From a virus, in IMG/VR virus record IMGVR_UViG_3300006810_000317, positions 1 to 26,693 of that record: 26,693 nucleotides of DNA; one strand, 5' to 3'. Positions 1 to 8,725 of the stretch are shown here, piece by piece. The position numbers and the translations under genes are program-made. Numbering within the stretch: position 1 is the stretch's first letter; each line of letters begins with the position of its first letter. The notes beneath the pieces were generated by a model, which made no database searches, was not told the DNA's origin, and worked only from the letters and a program-made list of their open reading frames with translations.

Positions 1-1
1 A

Positions 2-3000
2 ACAGATTATAATGTCAGAAGAAATGAGCAAGTATATTTTGATCCTGCAGAAACCGTTGGTTTAGGAACCACTGCTGGAGTTGGCATTGGAACAACTATT
101 TCGTTTGCAAACCCTGGAGCAGGAATAACTCAAAAATTCATCCCAACAAAAACTCTTTACTTTAAGGGGCATAAGTTTAAAACTGGAGATCAATTAACAT
201 ATTCTCCAGGAAATGGTGGAACAGGTCTTTATGTTCAAGATGAAACTAACGCTGGAATAGGAACAACCCTCACTGACGGTCAAAAATTATTTGTTGCAAG
301 AATAGATGATAACTTAATTGGAATTGCAACAGTAAAAGTTGGTCTTGGAACAACTGGAACTTTTGTTGGAGCAGCTGCGTCTCATAGAAACTCCTCAACA
401 TTATTCTTTAAGGGAGTTGGTGTTGGAAATACTCATAGTTTCACAACAAATCATACTGTTATAACTGGAGATGTTAATAAAAATACTGTTACTGTTCTTG
501 CAACAGAAGAGCATGGACTACATGCAAGTCACAAAGTTGATGTAACAGTAAATCCTGGAACTAGTAAAACAATTATAGTAAAATACAACGAACATAATAG
601 AAAAATTGTATTCAATCCACTAGGATTCTCTTCTACTGGTATTAATACTTCTACTGGTACAATCACTATTAATGATCACAATTTCCAAGGAGGGGAGAAA
701 GTAATTTATACTGTTGGTGTTGGTAGTGACGTTTCCTCTGGATTAACCACTGAGAGCATTTACTACATTTCTAAAGTTGACAATAATAGATTTAAATTAT
801 CAAATACTTACTATGATGCAACCAGAGATATTCCAGTTACAGTTGGAATTGCAAGCACTGGATTAACTGGTGGAAATATTAATCCAATTAATCCACCAGC
901 AACTCTTTATAAAGATTCTACAGTTACATTTGATCTTTCAGATTCTTCTCTTGGATATTCTGTTTTGGGATCAAATTATCCTGCATTTGAATTAAATCTC
1001 TATAGAGATAAGGATTTTAAAACTATTTGGCAAAAATCTGATAATACTAATACATTTGAATTTACCACGTCAGGTCAAGTTGGATCTGCTGGAGGAAAAG
1101 CAGTTTTAGTTGTTAATGATAACCTGCCAGAAATTCTTTATTATAATTTTGATTTAGTTTATGATGCAAGTCTACCAACAATCAAATCTGAACTTTCGGT
1201 TGATGATGAAGTTATTTCTGGAAATGAGTTGCTCATAAAAAACAGTGGATATATCGGCACTCATAAAATTAGAGTTGGAACCACTACTTCTTTCCTTTAT
1301 GATTTGAGCGTATATCCAGAAAAAGCATCATATATTTCATCCACTTCAGAAATAAGTTATGTAACCGATTGTACTCATACTGAAGGACCTATTGCTGAAG
1401 TTGAAGTTTTGAATGGTGGAAAAAATTATTATAATCTTCCAGGAATATCAAATGTCAATAGTATTGCTGGAGCAGGTGCTATTTTAGAGGCAAAAAGTTC
1501 CACTATTGGTGAAATTAAATCACTCAGACTTCAAGATATTGGATTCAATGTTCCTACCGACACCACTCTAAAACCAAATCTTTTATTCCCACAAACAATT
1601 GCCGTTGACACTTTGGCATCTATCGAAAGTGTTGGCATATCTTCTTTTGGTAGAGGATTTTCTTTAGCACCTAAACTTGTTGTTATTGACGGAAAAACTC
1701 AACTTCCAGTTGAAGATGTAGATTTAAGAATGACTCTTGGCAAAAATGAAATTGAAATTTTCAGAAATACTAATAGTCTTTCTAATGTTACTCCAACAAT
1801 TATTCCTACTGGAACTGATTCTGGAGTAGGTATTAGTACGATTGAATATTTCCCATCAACTAAGGATGCACTAGTAACCTTAAAAGTTGGATTTAGTACT
1901 GCAAATTCATTCCCGTTTGCTGTTGGAGACAAAGTACTTGTAGAAAACATCAGTGTTGGTGTTGGATCTACAGGTAAAAATTATAATTCATCTGGATATG
2001 ACTACAAGTTATTTGAACTCACTGAAGTAACTCCCAATCTTGGAGGAATTGGATCTGTCAGATTCAATATGTCAAATTATTTTAAAGATAATGAATTCCC
2101 AGGACAGTTTGACGAAATAAACTCTTCAGGAAGAATTACAGCACAGAAGCATTTCCCCCTCTTCAATATCAATCTAGAACTCAGCAATTACATAATTGGC
2201 GAAACGGTAACTTCAGATTCTGCAACTGGAGTTGTTGAAGACTGGAGACCTGCTACTGGAATTCTCAGAGTTTCTTCCAATGAGAAGTTTGTAGTTGGAG
2301 AGAAGATTACTGGATCTTCTTCTAATTTCTCTTCAGTGCCTTCTTCAGTAGTTTCTTTCGAAACTTACTTGAATCTCAAGGCATCTACAAAAACCGTTAG
2401 AGGATGGCAAAGTGATTCTGGAGAACTCAATTATAATCTCCAAAGAATTCAAGATAGTTTCTATTATCAAAAATTCTCATATTCACTTAAGTCTGAAGTT
2501 CCATATGATACATGGAATAATGTAGTTTCTTCAACAAACCATACACTTGGATATAAGAAATTCTCAGATTATCAATTAGTATCTTCTAATGATAATTCTA
2601 TGAAAGTTGGTATTTCGACAGAATTAGGAACGGTTGACTTCGTAAACAATTTGGATGGATTTGTAGATCTCAATTGCGTTCCTGATTTTGATTTAGTTTC
2701 TGAGAATAACATCAACTCTGGAACTGTTTCAGATGAAATGATATTCTCTAGTAGAATTTTGACAGATTATTTTGAATCTGTAGGAAATAGAGTTCTTTCT
2801 ATTGACAATCTTCAAGATCAATTTAATAGCGAACCAAGATCAACTCCTTTCAGTGTTGTTAATACTTTTGATCTGGGATATAGGTCCCATAAGTTTATTA
2901 CCTATGTACGGGACAAAAGATACACTGCACAAAGACAAATTTTACTCGTTGATTTACTTCATAATGGTAGTAGTGCATATATGAACCAGTATGGTCGAAT

Positions 3001-6000
3001 AGAAACCGCTTACGATCAAGGATCTTTTGATTTCTCTATTAGTGGTTCTGATGGACAATTATTATTCTACCCAACTAAATTTACTATCAATGATTATGAG
3101 GTAACCAGTATTGATTATAGTTTGAAATCTGCTCTCGCTGGAATTGGAACAACTAATTTTGGTGGAATTGTAGAAGTCTCAACTGCTAGTACAACTGTCA
3201 ATAGCGGAGTTACAAAAACTATCGTATCTATTGCGAGCACATACACTTCAGCAAAAGTTCTAGTGAATATTGACGCTGACATTAATGATAATAAGCATGA
3301 GTTTGTTGAGTTGAATGTGGTTCATGATGGAACTAATGTTGAACTTTTAGAATATGGAAGGTTAACCACGGGTGGATTTGCAGAATCCTCGGAACTAACT
3401 GGACTTGGAACATATTATCCTTATATTGACGGTTCTAATTTAAAAATTGATTTTATACCTGCTGTTGGAATTGCAACCACAGGTGCTATTAATACGATGT
3501 CTGTTGGACTTGCAACTGCTACGTCTACTGGCATCTCCACCATATCAATGCAGAGAGCTACATTAACAGCACAGACTACTTCTATTAGTGCATCTGGTTC
3601 TCCTGGATTTACCACGGTATCTTCATTCGGCGGAGAATCTGATGTAGCATATTATCTTGTACAAGTCACAGATACTACAAATCATAGAGTTCAGTTGTCT
3701 GAGGTGATTGTTGCTGATAGTTATGTTGACACATCTAATCCATATGATACTTTCTTTACCGAATTTGCCAACATTGAAACTCATGCTGGACTTGGAACTT
3801 TTGGATCGGTCATTTCTACAGATGGAACTAACTCTTTAGTCTTTACGCCTGAAGAGAGTATTGACACTGTAGTAACAGTATTTTCAAATAGTCTCTGTTT
3901 GGTTGTTCAAGATCCCTCTTCGCCAACCCAAATTGATTTCACTAATGGATTAATTCAAACTCAACCAGGAAATTACACTGGAACTGAGTCTGATATTATG
4001 AGATCTTTTGGATTGACTCACAATAATGATGAAATTTTTGAAAGATATTTCACTGGTAATGATAGCACTATCGTCGATATAACAAATAATACCATTACTA
4101 TTCCAAACCACTTTTTTGTAACTGGAGAAAAAATTGAATATTCTCATGTAGGAACTGCTGCATCTGCAATTGGAATTGCAACAACTTCATTCGTAGGAGC
4201 ATCAAATACTACGTTCTTACCTGGAGAAAATATTTTCGCTATTAAGGTTGATGATAATACTATTAAGATTGCTTCAAGTGCGGAAAATGCCCTTAAGTTC
4301 GTACCTCAATTTGTAGAACTTGAGAGTGTAGGTATTGGAACTTCGCATAGATTTGTAGCAACAAATCAAAATGCAAAAGTAGTGGTTGCTATTGATAATG
4401 TTATTCAGTCTCCAGTTGTAGCAACATCAGTTACTACTGGTATTTCTACAAATCTTACAGTATTTGATGATTTAGTTAGATTTAGTGGTATAACATCATT
4501 CTTCGGATCTGATTTAATTAAAATTGGTGATGAGATTATGAAGATTGAAGGTGTTGGTATTGGAACCACTAACGCTATAAGAGTTCGTAGGGAATGGTTA
4601 GGAACTAAAGCTGGTGCTGCAGATACAGGTGCTCTCGTTACTAAAGTTACTGGAAATTACAATATTGTTGATAATACGTTAACTTTTGCAGAGGCACCTT
4701 ACGGTAAAACTCCTATTGGATCTACGACTAATCCTCCTGATCAAAGAGATTATGAGGGTATTACTACTTCATCAAGTTTCCAAGGTAGATCCTTTATGAG
4801 ATCTGGAATTACGGATGAGAGTGCAGATTCTTATTCTAAAAACTATATCTTTGATAATGTCAACAACCAATTCAATGGAACTGCTAACGAATTTACTCTG
4901 AAACAATCTGGATCAAACATTAGCGGAATTACTGGAGAAAATGCTGTTATATTAATTAATGATATATTCCAAGTTCCATCTGCAACTGAAGACTATACCA
5001 TAACAGAAACTTCTGGAATTAGTTCTGTTGTATTCAATGGTTCTGTACCACAAGATCCTCTTGGACCAGATGTCGGTATTTCAAGTTTCCCCAAAGGAGG
5101 AGTAATTGTATCAATTGCTTCTACTGAAGGATTTGGTTATCAACCTTTAGTTGCTGCTGGCGGAACTGCAATCATTTCTGGATTTGGAACTATTTCTTCT
5201 ATTAGTATCGGTAATAGTGGTTCGGGATATAGATCTGGAATTCAAACAACTGTCAATGTTGGAGTTGGTACATCTAGTACTGGAACTGGAAACATTGAAT
5301 TTATCGGAACTGCTGCTATTAGTGGTGGTCATATTGTGAGCATCGCGATTACAAATCCAGGAACAGGTTACACTCACACTAACCAACCTTATGTTGTAAT
5401 TGACGCTCCACTTTCTTATTCAAATATGCGTCTTTTCTACAGTTCTGATTCCGTCGCTGGAGTTGGGACTGAAGCAACCATCGATGTTGTTGTAGGTCAA
5501 GGTTCTAGCGTAATTGATTTTGAAATTCAAAACACTGGATATGGATATAGAGATAAGCAGATACTGACAGTTGCTATAGGTGGTACAGTAGGAATTCCTA
5601 CCACATCATCTTTCAGTGGAAATGAATTCCAAGTCACTATTGATGAGGTTGCTGATGATAAATTTGGAGGATGGTCTTTAGGAACTTTACAGGTTCTTGA
5701 TAGTATTGAAGATTTGATTGATGGAGCTAGAAAAGATTTCCCACTTAAATTAAACGGAACAATTACTTCAATTGTTTCTTCTCCAGGGTCTAAAATCAAT
5801 GTTCAAGATGTATTACTCATCTTTGTTAACGATATTTTACAAGAACCAGGTATAGGATATGAATTTACCGGTGGTAGTGTAATAACCTTTACAGAGTCAT
5901 TAAAGATTGGTGATAAAGTTACAATTATTTTCTATAAAGGAAATGGTGATAGTGATGTCGTCTTTAGAGATGTCATCGAAACTGTTAAAAAAGGTGATAC

Positions 6001-7141
6001 ACTTCAACTTAAGCATATGGCAGGTTCTCAACCACAATCTCTTGAAGAAGATGCCAGAAGTGTCTTTGATGTTCTTTCAACGAATAATGTTGAGACCAAT
6101 GCTTATTATGGTCCTGGAAACACCAATGATGTAAATCTCAAGAGACCTGTTACTTGGTGCAGACAAACCAACGACAAAATTATTGATGGTATTCCCACTG
6201 GAAAAGATAGAGAACTTTACGAACCCATTGTAAGTCCAACATCATATATTACTAAAACTGTTGGTGTTGGTTCAACTGCAATCTACGTTGACAATTTAAG
6301 ACCACTATTTAATCCACAAAACGAAGCATCTGATCTGGCATTCCAGAAGAAAATAACATTTGTTCCCCAAGAAACTAAGAGTGGCGCAGCTGCTACTGCA
6401 GTTGTTTCTGGATTTGGTACTATTTCCTCTGTAGTCATATCCGATGGTGGTGTTGGTTACACCACTGCTACAGTAAGTTTTGGATATACCTCTGCTTCTA
6501 GAGCATTTGGTACAGTAACTATAAGTGCTGGTGGAACTGTGACAGGAGTTGCAATTACTTCTCCTGGAGTTGGTTATACCTACACTGATGTTCCCACTGT
6601 GCTGATTTCTCCCCCAGGTCACAATGAAGAAGAAACCACTGTAGATGCCTATACTGGTGATAATGGAATTATTGTTGGTTTTGGAACTACTGCTGGTCCA
6701 CAACTAATCTTCGATATTCATATTCCATATGATTCTTTCCTTAGAAACACTGTTGTTGCTGGAACTGCAGTTACTCTTACATCTATCGATGTAAATGATT
6801 ACTTTGTTGTTAAAAATTCTAATGTTGGAGTTGCAACTACTTTTGTCGATGGCATTTATGAAGTTGCGAGTACTGAATTTTTAACTAGAGATGTTGTTGG
6901 AGTATCTACTCTGGTTAAGAGACTGTTTGTTAATGAATCCAATCCTCCATCTGGTTATTCTGGTATTTCCACCTCTGATGATGGATTTGGTGACTTTAGT
7001 TGGGGTAGGATTGATATTAAATCAAGGGCTAGATCTGTTTCTTATACATCATATAATTCAACTTTGGTTGGACTTACTACATCAACTAGGATTGTTAGAT
7101 CCAATTCACTGAAGTCTAAAAATTATACAGATAATTCCTAA
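2..7141 (+). CDS. Giant virion structural protein in the gp7 (baseplate wedge) position, 5' end outside window
   Basis: The frame is open from the first bases of the window, so the gene begins upstream; a TTG at 965 is internal and not a start. At least 2379 residues are visible. The protein is rich in Gly, Ser, Thr and Asn, with many GxGTT/GIATT motifs and no membrane segment or catalytic motif that I can see. It is built from repeated beta-rich modules: TGEKxxY modules near nt 161-345, 667-810 and 4098-4280; a triplicated domain of about 120 aa at 2887-3900; an IGDE module near 4510-4660; VNDI-x-Q-x-P modules near 4333-4495, 4858-5045 and 5700-5945; and GxGYT repeats at 5100-5600 and 6370-6620. 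It lies directly before gp8, where T4 has baseplate wedge gp7 (1032 aa), so a gp7-like role is inferred from position. I saw no direct gp7 similarity, and it could be another baseplate or fibre protein. It ends in a TAA that abuts a late promoter box. Confidence 0.8.
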   Translation, partial: TDYNVRRNEQVYFDPAETVGLGTTAGVGIGTTISFANPGAGITQKFIPTKTLYFKGHKFKTGDQLTYSPGNGGTGLYVQDETNAGIGTTLTDGQKLFVARIDDNLIGIATVKVGLGTTGTFVGAAASHRNSSTLFFKGVGVGNTHSFTTNHTVITGDVNKNTVTVLATEEHGLHASHKVDVTVNPGTSKTIIVKYNEHNRKIVFNPLGFSSTGINTSTGTITINDHNFQGGEKVIYTVGVGSDVSSGLTTESIYYISKVDNNRFKLSNTYYDATRDIPVTVGIASTGLTGGNINPINPPATLYKDSTVTFDLSDSSLGYSVLGSNYPAFELNLYRDKDFKTIWQKSDNTNTFEFTTSGQVGSAGGKAVLVVNDNLPEILYYNFDLVYDASLPTIKSELSVDDEVISGNELLIKNSGYIGTHKIRVGTTTSFLYDLSVYPEKASYISSTSEISYVTDCTHTEGPIAEVEVLNGGKNYYNLPGISNVNSIAGAGAILEAKSSTIGEIKSLRLQDIGFNVPTDTTLKPNLLFPQTIAVDTLASIESVGISSFGRGFSLAPKLVVIDGKTQLPVEDVDLRMTLGKNEIEIFRNTNSLSNVTPTIIPTGTDSGVGISTIEYFPSTKDALVTLKVGFSTANSFPFAVGDKVLVENISVGVGSTGKNYNSSGYDYKLFELTEVTPNLGGIGSVRFNMSNYFKDNEFPGQFDEINSSGRITAQKHFPLFNINLELSNYIIGETVTSDSATGVVEDWRPATGILRVSSNEKFVVGEKITGSSSNFSSVPSSVVSFETYLNLKASTKTVRGWQSDSGELNYNLQRIQDSFYYQKFSYSLKSEVPYDTWNNVVSSTNHTLGYKKFSDYQLVSSNDNSMKVGISTELGTVDFVNNLDGFVDLNCVPDFDLVSENNINSGTVSDEMIFSSRILTDYFESVGNRVLSIDNLQDQFNSEPRSTPFSVVNTFDLGYRSHKFITYVRDKRYTAQRQILLVDLLHNGSSAYMNQYGRIETAYDQGSFDFSISGSDGQLLFYPTKFTINDYEVTSIDYSLKSALAGIGTTNFGGIVEVSTASTTVNSGVTKTIVSIASTYTSAKVLVNIDADINDNKHEFVELNVVHDGTNVELLEYGRLTTGGFAESSELTGLGTYYPYIDGSNLKIDFIPAVGIATTGAINTMSVGLATATSTGISTISMQRATLTAQTTSISASGSPGFTTVSSFGGESDVAYYLVQVTDTTNHRVQLSEVIVADSYVDTSNPYDTFFTEFANIETHAGLGTFGSVISTDGTNSLVFTPEESIDTVVTVFSNSLCLVVQDPSSPTQIDFTNGLIQTQPGNYTGTESDIMRSFGLTHNNDEIFERYFTGNDSTIVDITNNTITIPNHFFVTGEKIEYSHVGTAASAIGIATTSFVGASNTTFLPGENIFAIKVDDNTIKIASSAENALKFVPQFVELESVGIGTSHRFVATNQNAKVVVAIDNVIQSPVVATSVTTGISTNLTVFDDLVRFSGITSFFGSDLIKIGDEIMKIEGVGIGTTNAIRVRREWLGTKAGAADTGALVTKVTGNYNIVDNTLTFAEAPYGKTPIGSTTNPPDQRDYEGITTSSSFQGRSFMRSGITDESADSYSKNYIFDNVNNQFNGTANEFTLKQSGSNISGITGENAVILINDIFQVPSATEDYTITETSGISSVVFNGSVPQDPLGPDVGISSFPKGGVIVSIASTEGFGYQPLVAAGGTAIISGFGTISSISIGNSGSGYRSGIQTTVNVGVGTSSTGTGNIEFIGTAAISGGHIVSIAITNPGTGYTHTNQPYVVIDAPLSYSNMRLFYSSDSVAGVGTEATIDVVVGQGSSVIDFEIQNTGYGYRDKQILTVAIGGTVGIPTTSSFSGNEFQVTIDEVADDKFGGWSLGTLQVLDSIEDLIDGARKDFPLKLNGTITSIVSSPGSKINVQDVLLIFVNDILQEPGIGYEFTGGSVITFTESLKIGDKVTIIFYKGNGDSDVVFRDVIETVKKGDTLQLKHMAGSQPQSLEEDARSVFDVLSTNNVETNAYYGPGNTNDVNLKRPVTWCRQTNDKIIDGIPTGKDRELYEPIVSPTSYITKTVGVGSTAIYVDNLRPLFNPQNEASDLAFQKKITFVPQETKSGAAATAVVSGFGTISSVVISDGGVGYTTATVSFGYTSASRAFGTVTISAGGTVTGVAITSPGVGYTYTDVPTVLISPPGHNEEETTVDAYTGDNGIIVGFGTTAGPQLIFDIHIPYDSFLRNTVVAGTAVTLTSIDVNDYFVVKNSNVGVATTFVDGIYEVASTEFLTRDVVGVSTLVKRLFVNESNPPSGYSGISTSDDGFGDFSWGRIDIKSRARSVSYTSYNSTLVGLTTSTRIVRSNSLKSKNYTDNS
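2887..3900 (+). repeat. Three degenerate copies of a ~120-aa domain in the giant structural protein
   Basis: Three successive segments start near nt 2887, 3250 and 3641. Each has a beta-strand-like start (SHKFITYV, SAKVLVNI, VAYYLVQV), then a V-(D/N/S)-x4-(H/A)-(N/D) stretch (VDLLHNG, LNVVHDG, SEVIVAD), then a YGR or comparable turn, then a G-x-x-L-x-F-x-P-type strand (GQLLFYPT, SNLKIDFIP, NSLVFTPE). Spacing is about 120-130 residues. The copies differ at the DNA level, so this is an old protein-level repeat and not a recent duplication. Confidence 0.55.
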
Positions 7142-7147
7142 TAAATA
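7140..7147 (+). promoter_or_regulatory. T4-type late promoter box (AATAAATA) before gp8
   Basis: AATAAATA differs from the T4 late consensus TATAAATA at one position. It overlaps the stop codon of the upstream giant gene (TAA at 7139-7141) and ends 18 nt before the gp8 start. In T4, transcription starts a few bases after such a box and depends on gp55 and gp33. Use here is inferred from sequence and position only. Confidence 0.6.
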
Positions 7148-7165
7148 AAGAAAAACCTGCGTCAA

Positions 7166-8719
7166 ATGGCTGCCATTATAACGGATCAGATTAGAATATT
7201 AAACGCAAAGAATTTTGTTGCTGATATTAACAATACCAGCAACTCTTACTATTCTTTCGTTGGTTTGACTAATCCTTCAGATTATCAAAGTGATTGGGAT
7301 ACTGATCCTCCTGCACCTAAGGATAATTTCAATCAAGAGAATGACTATTGGGATACAATGGTCGCTCTTAAGAAAATTGGCACTTCAGATGCAAAACAAG
7401 TAGTTCCAAAAAGAACATGGACTTCTGGAACCACTTATGACATGTATCGTCATGATTATAGTCGAACCAATACTGCAAAAGTATCTGGTTCAACTTCACT
7501 ATATCTTGCAAGTTACTTTGTGATTAATAGTGACTATCGAGTTTATATGTGTTTGCAGAATGGAATGGATCCAGACAATCCAACTGGTAGACCATCTCTA
7601 GATGAACCAACGTTCGTTGATTTAGAACCAAGAAGCGCAGGAAATAGTGGTGACGGTTATATCTGGAAATATCTCTATACTATTAGACCTAGAGACGTTG
7701 TAAAGTTTGAGTCAACTGAGTACATGCCAGTTCCAGCAGACTGGTCTACCTCGACTGATACTGCAGCAGTTAGAGATAATGCTGTTGATGGTGGCATTAA
7801 AATTGTAACGATTACTAATCGTGGTGTTGGACTAGGTACAGCAAACTCAACATATACAGGAGTTCCTATCAGGGGAGATGGAACTGGTGCAGAATGTACT
7901 ATTGTTATCAACGGTAACCAACAAGTAGGTCAAGTTATTGTTTCTAGTCAAGGATCTGGATACACATATGGAAATGTTGATCTAGTTGCTGGAGGAGTTC
8001 CCACTGGAAGCACTAGACCTACTTTTGATGTTATCATTCCACCTCAAGGTGGTCATGGAGCAGACATTTATAGAGAACTTGGTGCATATAACGTCCTTCT
8101 TTATTCTAGAATTGAAAATGATAACGAAAATCCAGATTTTATTACCGGTAATCAAATTTCTAGAATTGGAGTGGTTGTAAATCCAGAACAATTTGGATCT
8201 ACTTCAGTATTAAATTCTGATAAAGCATCTGCCGTTGGTGCTCTTAAATTAGTTGGAACTGGATATAGCACAGCAACTTTTACAGCAGACTCTTATTTTA
8301 CTCAAACAGTTTCTACTGGAACAACAGCAGTAGGAAGAGTTGTAAATTATAATCAAACTACTGGTGTTCTGAAGTTTTGGCAAGATAGAAGTCTTTCTGG
8401 ATTTAACACCGTTGGAACTGCACAAACTCAACCCACATATGGGTTTGATCTTACAGAATTTACATCTTCACCTGGATCAGGTGGAAGTTTGACTATTACT
8501 CCGTCAACAGGTTCTAACTTAGGTATTGATACTAACTTCACGGGTATATCTACTGTAATAAATAATCGTACATACTATCTTGGTCAGACTTTTACGAGTG
8601 GTATTGCCAATCCTGAGGTCAAAAAGCACTCCGGTAATATTATTTACGTTGACAATAGACCATCTATAACAAGATCGTCAAACCAAAAGGAAGACATAAA
8701 AGTTATTTTGCAGTTCTAA
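7166..8719 (+). CDS. 8: Baseplate wedge protein gp8
   Basis: 517 aa, against 334 aa for T4 gp8, a subunit of the baseplate wedge. Two blocks resemble T4 gp8. The GDGYIWKYLY motif (residues 162-172) is followed by FESTEYMPVP, as in T4 GDGYVWEYLF and the segment after it. The C-terminus (486-517) matches the T4 end, with HSGNIIYVDNRP against HSGEMIYMENRP and a closing hydrophobic ILQF. The extra length is an insert at about residues 207-460 that carries a GxGYT repeat (GSGYTYGNV near 263) and a TG-x-x-x-G-x-V-x-x-(Y/W) module (about 376-410), both also found in neighbouring genes. The ATG at 7166 follows a late promoter box but has no clear Shine-Dalgarno sequence; upstream in-frame codons run straight into the previous stop region. 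The gene is followed after 6 nt by the DUF4815 gene. Confidence 0.93.
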   Translation: MAAIITDQIRILNAKNFVADINNTSNSYYSFVGLTNPSDYQSDWDTDPPAPKDNFNQENDYWDTMVALKKIGTSDAKQVVPKRTWTSGTTYDMYRHDYSRTNTAKVSGSTSLYLASYFVINSDYRVYMCLQNGMDPDNPTGRPSLDEPTFVDLEPRSAGNSGDGYIWKYLYTIRPRDVVKFESTEYMPVPADWSTSTDTAAVRDNAVDGGIKIVTITNRGVGLGTANSTYTGVPIRGDGTGAECTIVINGNQQVGQVIVSSQGSGYTYGNVDLVAGGVPTGSTRPTFDVIIPPQGGHGADIYRELGAYNVLLYSRIENDNENPDFITGNQISRIGVVVNPEQFGSTSVLNSDKASAVGALKLVGTGYSTATFTADSYFTQTVSTGTTAVGRVVNYNQTTGVLKFWQDRSLSGFNTVGTAQTQPTYGFDLTEFTSSPGSGGSLTITPSTGSNLGIDTNFTGISTVINNRTYYLGQTFTSGIANPEVKKHSGNIIYVDNRPSITRSSNQKEDIKVILQF

Positions 8720-8725
8720 AGAATT

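Noticed and set aside
965-967. TTG as the start of the first gene
   Set aside because: The same frame is open without a stop back to position 2 with identical sequence character, so the gene begins outside the window.
5147-6703. Reverse-strand open frames rich in Ser, Asn and Cys (for example 5147-5386 and 6305-6703)
   Set aside because: They mirror the Gly/Thr-rich repeats of the + strand genes, have odd composition, and no ribosome binding sites; all supported genes are on the + strand.
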